DNA of 64,000 nt from Streptomyces cyanogenus (GCF_017526105.1 NZ_CP071839.1:8594001-8658000); one strand, 5' to 3'. Counted from the stretch's first letter, positions 51,136 through 59,949 are shown. Made by a program: numbers and translations. Notes: a model not told the origin generated them from the sequence alone.

Positions 51136-53285
51136 TGTTCGGCCTCTGCTTCGGCGTCCCACAGCCCGTATCCGCCTGCCTCGGCCGGCCGCACGCCCGC
51201 GCCCTCCGGCTCGCTCGTGTCGGTCTCGGCCGCCGCCTCGATGCCGATGAGGTCGTCCAGGCTCTCGCTCCAGTCGGGGGCCGGGGCCGGTGTGGTTTCC
51301 GTGTCGAGGGGGCGCCGCTGGCCTGGCAGATCGGGCAGCTGTGCTGCCGTACTTCCGGAGCGGGGGGTTCTGCGGCGGCGGGTGTTGTGCTCGGTCCCGG
51401 CGGGGCTGCGGGTGCGGCGCAGGAGCTGGTCGAGGGCGTCGGCGAGGTCGGCTTCGTGTGTCTCGCGGTCTCCGCGTTGTTCGACCTCGGTCTGGATGTA
51501 GCGCCAGAGGGCGTCGTTGAAGGGCTGGTGGACGTGGTCGCGGTGGATCCACGGGATTTCGTGGAGTTTTCCGTCGGTGAGGCGGACCCAGATCTGGCGG
51601 GCGTCGTGGGGGTTGTGGTGGACCTCCCACTTGCCGTCTTTGCTGGCGACATCGGAGCGCTGGCCGCGGTGGGCGTCGAGGATGTCGTGGTTGTAGGTGC
51701 GGTAGTCGAGGCGGATGCCGCGTTCGGTGATGGGCTGCCACCGCACCGGCAGCAGTTCGAGGTAGTCGGCCCCGGTCAGCGGGACGGGTACGTAGCCGCT
51801 GATGGTGATGAGCGCAGCCCACATCTGGTTCGGTGTGAGGGCGGACTTGGGCAGGACGGGGTGGCGCAGTCCGTCGTGGGGCCGGTTCTGCCAGCCGCAG
51901 GTGATCCATTCGTCGAGGAGGTCCTGCAACTGCGGGATCGTCCACCGCGCCTCGGCGGTCACGTCCTTGCCACGCCGCAGGGGGTTGGAGCCGGTGTGGC
52001 CGGCGACGTGCTGGCAGAACAGGTCGTTGATCGCGCCGAAGGTCCGCTCCACCACGGCCTTGGCCTGCGGACGGCGGGGTGGCGCGGGCTGCACGCTCAC
52101 CCCGAGCGTCTCGCAGGCGGCGACGAAGCCCTGCGAGAGGTAGATCTTGCCGCGGTCGACGACGATCGTCTCGGGCACGACCACCGGGCGGGCGGCCGCG
52201 CCCTCCAGCCGCTCGTCCAGCGACAGCATCCGCTCGTAGGGCACCTCGGCCCGCGACAGATGCAGCGACTTGGACCAGGCGGGCCGGGCAGGATGGGGGA
52301 CGGCCATTTCCGCCAGCAGCAGGGCTGCATCGACGGCTTTGGTGCTGTGCGGGCGCAGAACCGCGGCCAGGATGGAGCGCGTGGCGACGTCGACGGCAAT
52401 GGTCAGCTCCGGCCGCCCCAGGCTGCCGTCCTCCAGGACGGCCATGATGTCCAGGCGGGTGGTGTCGATCTGTACCTGTTCCCCGGGCCGCAGCACCACC
52501 GGCGCCGACGAGGTGCGGGCGGGTGCGGTAGCGGTGCGTGCGGGACGTCCCGGACGCTCGGCCGGGTCGGCCAGCACACTCACCAGCCGGTAGAACGACG
52601 ACCGCGACGGCATCTCCACCACCCCGCGCCCGTGCGTGTCCTCCAGGATCTGCCCGACCAGCACCTGCAGTCCCTTCACCGTCCCCTTCGACCGGCCTCG
52701 CTGACGCCGCAGCGCTTCCAGCACCGCGGCCACGACCCGCTCGTCGGCATACCCCGTCGGATGACGGCCGCGTGTCGGCACCGTGCGCTTGTCGACCAGC
52801 CCCCACAAGCCCTGCTTGCGGTAGACGTGCCGCATCCGCTCGACCGTCGTGCGGGTCACCCGGGTGAAGCCGAGCGCGGTCAGCTCCTTCGCCTTGGCCG
52901 CATCCCGCTGCGCCAGGGTCCACCGCTCCGGGTCGTACTCCGGCCGCATCGCCTGCCCTTCGCGGCTGCCTTCAGGGTGCGGCCACCCGGTTTCGACCTC
53001 CCGAATGTGGGGCAGCCACGCCAGCGCCCGCTGCTGGGCCGCCAACGGAACGGTCTCGAACAGCCCCCATCGCGGGACCGTGTCCGGCGCCTGCGCGCCC
53101 ACCACTTCGAAGCCCGGATCGGCGAACAACCGCCCGAGCAGCAGGCTCATTTCCGCGCCGTCCTCCTGCAACAGGTAGACCTGCTGGCCCTGCAACGCAG
53201 CGACCTGCCAGGTCTGCGCCCGGTAGACGACGTGCGCGCCGACCTCCACCACCGGCCGCCGGCTCTTACCGTGTGTGCCGCCCAC
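51129..53285 (-). CDS. tnsB: TnsB/TniA-like DDE transposase (Mu-type integrase core)
   Basis: About 718 residues. The N-terminal beta-rich part (VVEVGAHVVYRAQTWQVAAL) and helix-turn-helix regions (ELTALGFTRVTRTTVERMRH) precede the rve core: GEQVQIDTTRLDIMAVLED (first D), PETIVVDRGKIYLSQGFVAA (second D) and PQAKAVVERTFGAINDLF (Glu). A Mu-type C-terminal beta barrel follows (YLELLPVRWQPITERGIRLD, IWVRLTDGKLHEIPWI). The GTG at 53285 has GGAGAGG nine bases upstream; a TTG at 53294 that overlaps the TnsA stop is also possible. It cuts and joins the transposon 3' ends. Intact. Confidence 0.88.
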   Translation of the reverse strand: MGGTHGKSRRPVVEVGAHVVYRAQTWQVAALQGQQVYLLQEDGAEMSLLLGRLFADPGFEVVGAQAPDTVPRWGLFETVPLAAQQRALAWLPHIREVETGWPHPEGSREGQAMRPEYDPERWTLAQRDAAKAKELTALGFTRVTRTTVERMRHVYRKQGLWGLVDKRTVPTRGRHPTGYADERVVAAVLEALRRQRGRSKGTVKGLQVLVGQILEDTHGRGVVEMPSRSSFYRLVSVLADPAERPGRPARTATAPARTSSAPVVLRPGEQVQIDTTRLDIMAVLEDGSLGRPELTIAVDVATRSILAAVLRPHSTKAVDAALLLAEMAVPHPARPAWSKSLHLSRAEVPYERMLSLDERLEGAAARPVVVPETIVVDRGKIYLSQGFVAACETLGVSVQPAPPRRPQAKAVVERTFGAINDLFCQHVAGHTGSNPLRRGKDVTAEARWTIPQLQDLLDEWITCGWQNRPHDGLRHPVLPKSALTPNQMWAALITISGYVPVPLTGADYLELLPVRWQPITERGIRLDYRTYNHDILDAHRGQRSDVASKDGKWEVHHNPHDARQIWVRLTDGKLHEIPWIHRDHVHQPFNDALWRYIQTEVEQRGDRETHEADLADALDQLLRRTRSPAGTEHNTRRRRTPRSGSTAAQLPDLPGQRRPLDTETTPAPAPDWSESLDDLIGIEAAAETDTSEPEGAGVRPAEAGGYGLWDAEAEAEQW

Positions 53286-53290
53286 GGGGC

Positions 53291-54061
53291 TCAACCTCTC
53301 TCCGGATCGCCGCCGACGTTGCTCAGCCGCCTCTCGACGCCCTCCCCACGTTCTGCGTCTGACCAGGTCAGCGCCCGCTCGTGCAGCGGCTCATCGAGAG
53401 GCGTCGTCAGATGCCCGCACCACAGCGCGTGATAGGCGGCCGGTAGGACCTGCAAGGAATCGCCCACCACGGCTACGCCGTCGGCTAGGGGCCGCGGCGC
53501 GGCGAACGCTTCGGCCAGCGCGGCCTGCAGCCCGGGCGGGCCCTGATAACGGGGGTGGCGGTAGCCGGCCAGCCATCGCAGGTTCGCCGCCACCACCGCT
53601 GGAGGCGGCTCAAGGCGCCGATACGACCAGCCCACGCGCACGCACGCCGCCTCCAGGACCATCCGCGCCCGCTGCGCCCTGTCTCCACCGGCGGTCGGGC
53701 TGGAGGGGCAGTCCGCGAGCAGGCCGGTGCCGTCGGCGTACCGGGCGAACAACTGAGGCACCCACGAGCGCACCCGCCCGTCGGGATCACACCACAGCAG
53801 CCGTACCGGACGTGCGGACAGGCCGGTCACGTCCGGGTCCCGGTCCAGGACCATCAGCTGGGTGCGCATCGCTGCCGAACCGTGCACCACGTGCCGTCCG
53901 GTGGTCGCCGACCACCACCAGCCGGGCCCCCACCGGCGGCCCGGAACGACCGGAAACGCGGATACCGGCGCCAGATCCTCGAACCGCACCGACGTCGCCC
54001 GATCCCACGGCAGCTGCGTTGCCTGCCCGGCAGCGGTGGCGAATGCCGCTTCGACGTCCAT
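53291..54061 (-). CDS. tnsA: TnsA-like endonuclease subunit
   Basis: 256 residues from ATG 54061 (MDVEAAFATAAGQATQLPWD); the frame extends to a GTG at 54094. It matches the actinobacterial TnsA-like heteromeric transposase endonuclease: VSAFPVVPGRRWGPGWWWSA, TGRHVVHGSAAMRTQLMVLD, VRSWVPQLFARYADGTGLLA, where the Asp of YADG is the likely metal ligand of the restriction-endonuclease fold. TnsA cuts the 5' strands so that the element moves by cut-and-paste. It heads the four-gene module and its TGA overlaps the next start region. Confidence 0.78.
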   Translation of the reverse strand: MDVEAAFATAAGQATQLPWDRATSVRFEDLAPVSAFPVVPGRRWGPGWWWSATTGRHVVHGSAAMRTQLMVLDRDPDVTGLSARPVRLLWCDPDGRVRSWVPQLFARYADGTGLLADCPSSPTAGGDRAQRARMVLEAACVRVGWSYRRLEPPPAVVAANLRWLAGYRHPRYQGPPGLQAALAEAFAAPRPLADGVAVVGDSLQVLPAAYHALWCGHLTTPLDEPLHERALTWSDAERGEGVERRLSNVGGDPERG

Positions 54062-54168
54062 CCCGCCCCACCCGTTGACAGCGTGCTGCTCCACGCCGGA
54101 CAGCCAAGTGCCTGCCGCCTCTGACGGAGGGGCACCTCAGCAGCCATCACCCGAATGGGTGACCGGTG

Positions 54169-54193
54169 TGTCGCTATCTGCAATCCTGCGACA
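54169..54193. promoter_or_regulatory. 25-base palindrome between divergent tnsA and helicase genes
   Basis: TGTCGC (54169-54174) and GCGACA (54188-54193) flank a 13-base centre. A further TGTCGG follows at about 54200. It may be an operator or part of the transposon end where TnsB binds. Confidence 0.4.
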
Positions 54194-54284
54194 GACTGCT
54201 TGTCGGATCTTCAACCGGCCTGTGTGGAGCCGCTTCTAACATGGCCTCAGGTTGGGGGAGCAGTCTTGGGGAGGGACCGCGCGG

Positions 54285-55679
54285 ATGAAGGTGCTCAGGC
54301 CGACGCAGCCGACGAGCGAGCAGCTCACGGTGATCAACAACCACAAGCCGGGGGTGTTCGTCGTACGGGGTGCCGCCGGTAGCGGCAAGACCACTACGGC
54401 CTTGTACCGGCTGAAGTTCACCGTCGGCTTTTGGCAGCGTCGCCGCCGCGACGGCTTCATCAGCGGCCCCGTCCGCGTACTGGTCCTCACGTACAACCGC
54501 ACGCTGCGCGGTTACATCGAGGAACTCACCCAGGAGCAGCTCAAGGGCAATGACGTCGAGCTGACGATCTCCACCTTCGCGAAGTGGGCCACCGACCGTG
54601 TGGCCTACGAGCGGATCCTCCAGGACCACGAGCGCAACCGGAAGCTGGATGCTCTGGCCGCTCCTCTGCCGTTGTCCGCCGACTTCGTACGCTCTGAAGT
54701 GGACTATGTCCTGGGCCGCTTCACGCCCGACCACCTGGCCGAGTACATCGAGTGCGAACGTCAGGGCCGCGGCCGCTCCCCGCGGATGCCGACCCCGTTG
54801 CGCCGCCGGCTGCTGGAGGAGGTGATCTATCCCTTCCAGGAGTGGAAGAAGCAGCAGCAGGCCTGGGACTGGTCCGACCTGGCGAACGCCATGGCGGCCA
54901 AGCGCGCCGACGACCCCTACCACGTGGTGGTGGTCGACGAGGCTCAGGACTTCTCCGCCAACCAGGTCCGGGCCGTACTCAACCACCTCACTGACGAGCA
55001 CACGCTGACCTTCGTCCTCGACGCTGCTCAGCGCATCTACCCTCAGCGCTTCACTTGGAGCGAGGTCGGCCTGAGCGTGGGCTCGCACAACAGCAAGCTG
55101 CTGTCGAAGAACTTCCGCAACACCCGGCAGATCGCCGCCTTCGCCGCTCCGCTGCTCAAGGACGTGGAGACAACGGACGACGCCGCGATCCCTGACCTCA
55201 CCTCTTGCAAGGAGGAGGGCGACAAGCCTCTGCTGGTCCAGGGCACCTTCACCCAGCAGATGGATCATGTGGTGCAGTTCCTCAACGACCTGGGACCCGA
55301 CAACGACGAGTCCGTCGCCATCCTTCACGCCAAGGGCTGGTTCGGCGAGGTCAAGAACCGTCTTAACTCCGCCGGACTGGCCTACGTCGAACTCACCCGG
55401 AACGCCGAGTGGCCGACGGGACCGGTGAACGTTGCCCTGTCGACCATGCACTCCGCCAAGGGGCTGGAGTTCGACCACGTCATCATCGTCGGACTCAACA
55501 GCGAAGTCATGCCGCACGCCACCGAGCCAGGTGACAGCGAGCGAGACGCTCACCTGCGCCTGCTGGCCATGTCCGCCGGACGCGCCCGCAAGACGCTGAC
55601 CATCACCTACAAGCCCTCCGAGGCCAGCGACCTCATCGCCTGCATGGACCCGGACACCTACGAGGTGAAAGCCGTATGA
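54285..55679 (+). CDS. UvrD/Rep-like superfamily I helicase
   Basis: 464 residues from ATG 54285, preceded by GGGGAGGGA. Reads RPTQPTSEQLTVINNHKPG, then Walker A G29-AAGSGKTTTA, motif Ia VRVLVLTYNRTLRGYIEEL, Walker B VVVVDEAQDFSA (DEAQD at 218-222), motif III VLDAAQRIYPQRF, motif IV-like KLLSKNFRNTRQIA, motif V VALSTMHSAKGLEFDHVIIV and motif VI AMSAGRARKTLTI. It is shorter than UvrD (about 700 residues) and lacks clear 1B/2B insertions. Its stop overlaps the DarT start as ATGA, so the helicase is the first gene of a coupled three-gene operon. ATP-dependent 3'-5' translocation on DNA is expected, perhaps exposing the single strands that DarT modifies. Confidence 0.88.
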   Translation: MKVLRPTQPTSEQLTVINNHKPGVFVVRGAAGSGKTTTALYRLKFTVGFWQRRRRDGFISGPVRVLVLTYNRTLRGYIEELTQEQLKGNDVELTISTFAKWATDRVAYERILQDHERNRKLDALAAPLPLSADFVRSEVDYVLGRFTPDHLAEYIECERQGRGRSPRMPTPLRRRLLEEVIYPFQEWKKQQQAWDWSDLANAMAAKRADDPYHVVVVDEAQDFSANQVRAVLNHLTDEHTLTFVLDAAQRIYPQRFTWSEVGLSVGSHNSKLLSKNFRNTRQIAAFAAPLLKDVETTDDAAIPDLTSCKEEGDKPLLVQGTFTQQMDHVVQFLNDLGPDNDESVAILHAKGWFGEVKNRLNSAGLAYVELTRNAEWPTGPVNVALSTMHSAKGLEFDHVIIVGLNSEVMPHATEPGDSERDAHLRLLAMSAGRARKTLTITYKPSEASDLIACMDPDTYEVKAV

Positions 55680-56362
55680 CCGCGGCAGAGTCGATCCCGG
55701 CCATACCGGATGGTGAAGGACAGGCTGAGGGCATCAACGCGCTCATCCAGGAACGCAAGATCAGCGAAGTGGTGCATTTCACCACAAATCGCGGCTTGCT
55801 AGGCATACTCCTGCAGCGAGAATGCAAGGCACGGGCACTTCTGTCCGAGGACGAGTATCTGGAGAGCATCTACCACGAGAACACCAAGTGGCGCCGCGAG
55901 GACCCGAAATACTGGCGGTACGTGAACCTCAGCATCAGCGAACCCAACCACAGCTTTCTGCGCACCAGCAGCCAAGAGTGGTGGGCGAACGAAGACCTGT
56001 TCTGGGCAGTCCTCAGCTTCGATCCCGTCATCATGACGCACCCAGGCGTGCTGTTCTCCCCAAGCAACATGGGATACGAGGGCATCACCCCCGTGGAGGG
56101 ACTTCCTGGAGCCGAAGCTCTCTTCGCCGAGCGAGTCCCCTACGGATTCGGTAAGAGCACGCCGCCACGCGGCAACCGCGAGCCTCACCTTCCCACGAAC
56201 CCGCAAGCCGAGGTGCTCTACCCGCAGGCCGTCTCCACACGACACCTGCAGCGCATCTACGTCCTCACTGACGAGGACGCAGCGAAGGCTGAGGCCATTG
56301 TCAGTGTCAGCGGACATGATGAGGTCGACATCATTGTCGACCCGGTCACGTTCGGCAGGTAA
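55676..56362 (+). CDS. darT: DarT-family DNA ADP-ribosyltransferase toxin (DUF4433)
   Basis: 228 residues. The N-terminal signature ISEVVHFTTNRGLLGILLQR (H34) and the central YVNLSISEPNHSFLRTSSQ correspond to the NAD-binding region of DarT/DUF4433. The catalytic Glu is E179 in PTNPQAEVLYPQAV, followed by LQRIYVLTDED. DarT proteins transfer ADP-ribose from NAD to bases of single-stranded DNA and block replication; in known systems DarG, a macrodomain protein, removes the mark. Here the next gene is instead a DraG/ARH-type hydrolase. ATGA overlap with the helicase; 8 bases to the next gene. Confidence 0.85.
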   Translation: MTAAESIPAIPDGEGQAEGINALIQERKISEVVHFTTNRGLLGILLQRECKARALLSEDEYLESIYHENTKWRREDPKYWRYVNLSISEPNHSFLRTSSQEWWANEDLFWAVLSFDPVIMTHPGVLFSPSNMGYEGITPVEGLPGAEALFAERVPYGFGKSTPPRGNREPHLPTNPQAEVLYPQAVSTRHLQRIYVLTDEDAAKAEAIVSVSGHDEVDIIVDPVTFGR

Positions 56363-56370
56363 GGACTACG

Positions 56371-58044
56371 GTGAGCGCCATGCAATGGGAGGCAGTACGC
56401 GCCTCAGCCCAGTGGGCGGCGTACGGAGACGCACTCGGCTTCATCACCGAACTGACCGACACCGCTGGCGTGCGACGCCGCATCGGGCGCGATGACGTCA
56501 CCACCACCGTCCCCTGGAAAAGGCGCATCGGAGGACGCTACGGACGCGACATGCCCCTACCGGCAGGCGCGTACTCCGACGACACCCAGCTACGCCTGGC
56601 CACTTCACGTGCCATTCGCGGAGACGGAGAATTCGACGCCGAGGCATTCGCGAAGATCGAAGTCGTCGCATGGCAGGCCTACGCACTCGGAGCCGGCCGC
56701 GGGACCAAAGCGGCAGCCACCGGCTTGATGCGGGTCGAAGCCAAGTGGTCACAGAACATCTTCGCCACCAAAGCCGCCCGCTACGTCGACATCGGCGGCA
56801 ATGGTGCCGCCATGCGCATCCAACCCCACGTCTGGTCCGCACGGGACCTCACCAACTGGGACCACATCACCCGCGACGTCGTACGAAACGCCGTCAGTAC
56901 CCACGGCCACCCCCGAGGCATCCTCGGCGCCGTCCTGCACGCCATCCTGCTGGCCCACGCCCTGGACACCAACGAACTTCCCGGCCCCAAGCAGTGGCGC
57001 CCCGCAATCGACTGGCTGGAGCAGGTACCGGACGTCATCGCAAAAGACGACGAACTCGCGTACCTGTGGCTACCCACGTGGACTGATGCCGCAGGCATCG
57101 ACTTCCGCTCAGCCGCAGTCACCGTCGCCAACGAATGCCGCGCAGCACTCGAAACCTTCGACCCCACAGCACCCCTGACCGCAGAGACCTACGCTGCTCT
57201 GGTGGAGCAGTGGGGCGGCTTCAACGACGCGACTCGCGGATCAGGCACGGTCACCACCCTGCTTGCAGCGGTGCTCGCCCATGCTTATGCCGACTCACCC
57301 GAAGCCGGCCTGCTCCTCGCCGTGAACACTCTCGGCTCGGACACCGACACCATCGCCACCATGGCTGGCGCGCTCCTAGGTGCCGTCACAGCAGGCCCTC
57401 CACCTGGCGCAGTGCAAGATGTGCAGGTAATCGACTCCGAGGCACGCCGCATGTGGGACATTTCCCAAGGGCGCGAAGCCAGCACCTTCGCCTACCCAGA
57501 TCTGCTCCGTTGGAGCCCCCCCAAGGCCACACTCGACCTTGTAGGCCACACGGCTATGGGACCGGCACTGGCCGGTCTGGGGCCTCTTACCCCTACGGAC
57601 ACACCGACGGCGAGCAACCAGGCCACATACGTGTGGGGCACCTTGCCCTTCGGCCAGAGGGTCTTGGTCCGTGCCAGGCAAGATCTCAGGCCTCTGGATG
57701 AGAACCTGCTCCCGGGCGATGTGAGACAACCGCGGAGCCAACCTGCTGGGGATGCTCCGAGAGAACAACAACTTCTCTTCGAAGCTCCATTGCAGACTGC
57801 TGTATCCGCCGATCAAAGGCCTCACCTCTCCGGAACTGCGCCCGCTGCCGTGAGCGAACGCGCCCATAGGCACGCACCCCCGCCCATTGAAGAGATCGTT
57901 CAAGAGCTGGCGAGAAACGGCTTTGCCCCCGACCAGGTAGGCCGTGCACTGCTCCAGCAGATCCGAGGCGGCCGATACAGCGTAGAGCGGGCTGCTGCGT
58001 TCGCTGGGCTCCTTGCCCGCGCCTACCATCAAGGCGATCAATAG
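56371..58044 (+). CDS. ADP-ribosylglycohydrolase (DraG/ARH family), probable antitoxin
   Basis: 557 residues from GTG 56371, with AAGGA upstream. ARH motifs: GDALGF at about 19-24, the metal-binding S69-DD-T in GAYSDDTQLRLATSRA, HPRGILGAVLHAILLAHAL, and the C-terminal metal loop G322-SDTDTIATMAGALLGA. These four form the binuclear Mg site that hydrolyses ADP-ribose from proteins or nucleic acid. The catalytic domain ends near residue 370; the remaining 190 residues include a linker (RQPRSQPAGDAPREQQLLFE) and a helical end (IEEIVQELARNGFAPDQVG). The gene lies 8 bases after darT. I infer that it reverses the DarT mark and so acts as antitoxin. Confidence 0.87.
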   Translation: MSAMQWEAVRASAQWAAYGDALGFITELTDTAGVRRRIGRDDVTTTVPWKRRIGGRYGRDMPLPAGAYSDDTQLRLATSRAIRGDGEFDAEAFAKIEVVAWQAYALGAGRGTKAAATGLMRVEAKWSQNIFATKAARYVDIGGNGAAMRIQPHVWSARDLTNWDHITRDVVRNAVSTHGHPRGILGAVLHAILLAHALDTNELPGPKQWRPAIDWLEQVPDVIAKDDELAYLWLPTWTDAAGIDFRSAAVTVANECRAALETFDPTAPLTAETYAALVEQWGGFNDATRGSGTVTTLLAAVLAHAYADSPEAGLLLAVNTLGSDTDTIATMAGALLGAVTAGPPPGAVQDVQVIDSEARRMWDISQGREASTFAYPDLLRWSPPKATLDLVGHTAMGPALAGLGPLTPTDTPTASNQATYVWGTLPFGQRVLVRARQDLRPLDENLLPGDVRQPRSQPAGDAPREQQLLFEAPLQTAVSADQRPHLSGTAPAAVSERAHRHAPPPIEEIVQELARNGFAPDQVGRALLQQIRGGRYSVERAAAFAGLLARAYHQGDQ

Positions 58045-58119
58045 CAGCTTGCCCGTGGTGCACCCGTCAGTACGGGACGCCTTGCTGCTGGATGCCATGG
58101 TGCTTCCTGGCCTTGACGT

Positions 58120-58345
58120 CTATCGGGAATGGGGCGTGTGTGGGCCGATGGCTGTCAGCAGTGTCTGTTGGTGGGGGTGGAGTTGGTGCCACAGGTTGGT
58201 CTGTTTGCGGGCCCAGCGGTCGAGTTCGGATGGGGCGGGCCCGCCTGCGGCGGCGAGGGTGCGGTACTGGTGGTAGTTCCGTTGCCAGGTGCAGGGCCAG
58301 GGTGGGTTCCACCACGGGTCCAGGGCGGTGAGTTCTTGCAGGGTG
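58120..58345 (-). pseudogene. Helicase-associated (HA) domain remnant
   Basis: Reads LQELTALDPWWNPPWPCTWQ then RNYHQYRTLAAAGGPAPSEL and QTNLWHQLHPHQQTLLTAIG. LDPWW-PPW-WQRxYH is the start of an HA module as in the helicase at 45 kb. About 70 codons remain with no helicase core. Confidence 0.55.
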
Positions 58346-58732
58346 TGGGCTGTCGGTTATTCGCATAGTTGAGGCATGTCTACTGCTGCGACCTGTGACA
58401 TCTCAACTGCACGCACAGAAATTGAGATTGAGTCGTTTGTCTGGTTGGGCTGCTCTGACGGGATAGAAGGGCTCTTGTGGCTACCGGTGACAAGCGTGTG
58501 GCCTGGGGTGCCGTATCCCTGTCAAGAATGTCTCAACTGCATGGATAATTTCTTGGGGCTGAGGTCCCTGAGGTGCGAAGAAGTAGATCTTGATGTGAGG
58601 GGGGAGTGTCGCTCCACGAGCCCACAGCGGGTGTGCCTCCTGCCCCCGAAGCCGGCGTTCCAGAGGCGGGAGATGGCTGGCCACACGACCGTCCTGCTGG
58701 CGCTGTTGGTTGGTTTCCCCTAACAGTGGCGG
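58346..58732. other. No gene supported
   Basis: About 390 bases of lower G+C sequence. A frame from 58376 to 58723 is open, but its Cys-scattered composition has no coding character or motif. No terminator or repeat seen. Confidence 0.35.
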
Positions 58733-59110
58733 GTGTTCGTGCTGGATGAGCCGCCGTGCAGGGCTATGGTCGGCCGACCAGCGATGCCTAGGTCGGTGTG
58801 CTGCTGGCCCAGGAGCGGGGCACCGCGGGTCATCGTTCTCCACGGCGAGCGCGGCATGGGCGAGACGTACGCTCTGCGCCAGGAACGCAATGCTCTGCTG
58901 GCCGATGGTCTGCATGCCACCTGGCTGGCTGAAGCGGTGCACCGCGACCCGGTTAGCGCAGGCGCCCGCAGGCAGCTTGACACCTCCTGTGGGGTCGGGG
59001 AGCGGCATGTCCTTATTGACGGCCTGGACGGACGCCTTAACGATCTTCCCCATCTGGATCAGATCCTGGACGAGGTGCTCGAGGACGTGCCCGACCGCGG
59101 GTATGCCAGC
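58733..59110 (+). pseudogene. STAND/NACHT-like NTPase N-terminal remnant
   Basis: Reads VIVLHGERGMGETYALRQER then NALLADGLHATWL, and GERHVLIDGLDGRLNDLPHL then DQILDEVLEDVPDRG. GERGMGxTYALRQE is a Walker A with Glu in place of the Lys, and HVLIDGLD a Walker B, in the arrangement of the defence-type NTPases that begin with a short P-loop module. The region between them is shortened and the rest of the protein is missing, so it is a decayed conflict-system gene. Confidence 0.5.
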
Positions 59111-59116
59111 AGGTGC

Positions 59117-59947
59117 TTATGTGTTTTTGCGTGCCAGCAGGGTGATGAGCATCCCGATTTTCGGATCGAGCGGGACATCGCCTGACCCGAAGCCCAAAAT
59201 GCTTGCCAGGTGAGGGCCGTAAATGTCGACGGCTGCCTCCGTCAGCTTTGAAAAACCGTCAATAGCAGTCCGGCCGCGCCGCCAACTGGTCAAGCTCGTG
59301 GCCAGCCCGATGAGAAAGGAGGGCCACCAGATAGCTCCGAGCGCGAAGTACAGCAGTCCCCATGCACCGAGTCGCGCCGCGTCGTTGAACTCTGAGCGGA
59401 CCTGCTCCACCTCGTTCCGGGACGCCTCGGGCATGATCAGCCATAGGTGGGGCCACGTTTCGGCGAGGTGCAGGTCGTAGGCGATTTCCACCCGAGTTCT
59501 GACTGCCCCGATCGAGTTTCCCATCCATGTCGGCCGGTCAGGCTTGGCCAGTGAGATCCGGTTCCGGGCGATGTGGTCCTCGCAGTTCATCCACCGCTTT
59601 TGCAGCCGTTCGGTGAGGCGCGCAGCCAAGGGGCGAAACGGACGGGGCCAGTTTCCCAGCCACAAGCGCTGCACCCAGCCCGCGAGAGCGCCGGCTGCCA
59701 GGCCGACGACTGCTGAGGCAAGCAGCACTCCTACTGCGGCCAGGATCAGGGTCACCGCAGGCTGCTTGTCGAGGTCTGCGGCGTAGTTGCTGCTGCGCTG
59801 GATGAGATACGACCAGTCGTTCCAGTGCTCCTGGCCGACGACTACGGCAGCCGCGACGGAAGCGAGAAACAGCAGGCCGGGCAGCACAAGAAGGGAGAAC
59901 CACTTCTCGGCCAACCTCCGGCCCAGTTCACCGAGGAACTCCTGCAT
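59117..59947 (-). CDS. Membrane protein of the CHAT locus
   Basis: 276 residues from ATG 59947; a TTG at 59953 overlapping the previous stop is possible. Four hydrophobic segments: WFSLLVLPGLLFLASVAAAV, VTLILAAVGVLLASAVVGLA, LGAWGLLYFALGAIWWPSFL and a weaker IGLATSLTSW. Two soluble stretches lie between and after them (QKRWMNCEDHIARNRISLAK, SKLTEAAVDIYGPHLASIL). It is the second gene of a coupled pair divergent from the TPR-CHAT gene. I know similar four-span proteins beside CHAT and caspase-like genes in Streptomyces, where a membrane effector is suspected. No family name given. Confidence 0.7.
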   Translation of the reverse strand: MQEFLGELGRRLAEKWFSLLVLPGLLFLASVAAAVVVGQEHWNDWSYLIQRSSNYAADLDKQPAVTLILAAVGVLLASAVVGLAAGALAGWVQRLWLGNWPRPFRPLAARLTERLQKRWMNCEDHIARNRISLAKPDRPTWMGNSIGAVRTRVEIAYDLHLAETWPHLWLIMPEASRNEVEQVRSEFNDAARLGAWGLLYFALGAIWWPSFLIGLATSLTSWRRGRTAIDGFSKLTEAAVDIYGPHLASILGFGSGDVPLDPKIGMLITLLARKNT

Positions 59948-59949
59948 GG

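Noticed and set aside
51136..52923. A 965-codon minus-strand open frame that extends the TnsC frame upstream across tnsB
   Set aside because: Beyond 51135 it is an Arg/Gly/Ala-rich shadow of tnsB in another frame; the true TnsC start is the ATG overlapping the tnsB stop.
48915..54240. TGTCGG-type words as transposon terminal repeats
   Set aside because: TGTCGG occurs at about 48938, but the matching inverted copy at the tnsA side is not at a plausible end, so I did not call boundaries.
58376..58723. 115-codon plus-strand open frame
   Set aside because: No ribosome-binding site or coding character; composition and codon use differ from real genes around it.
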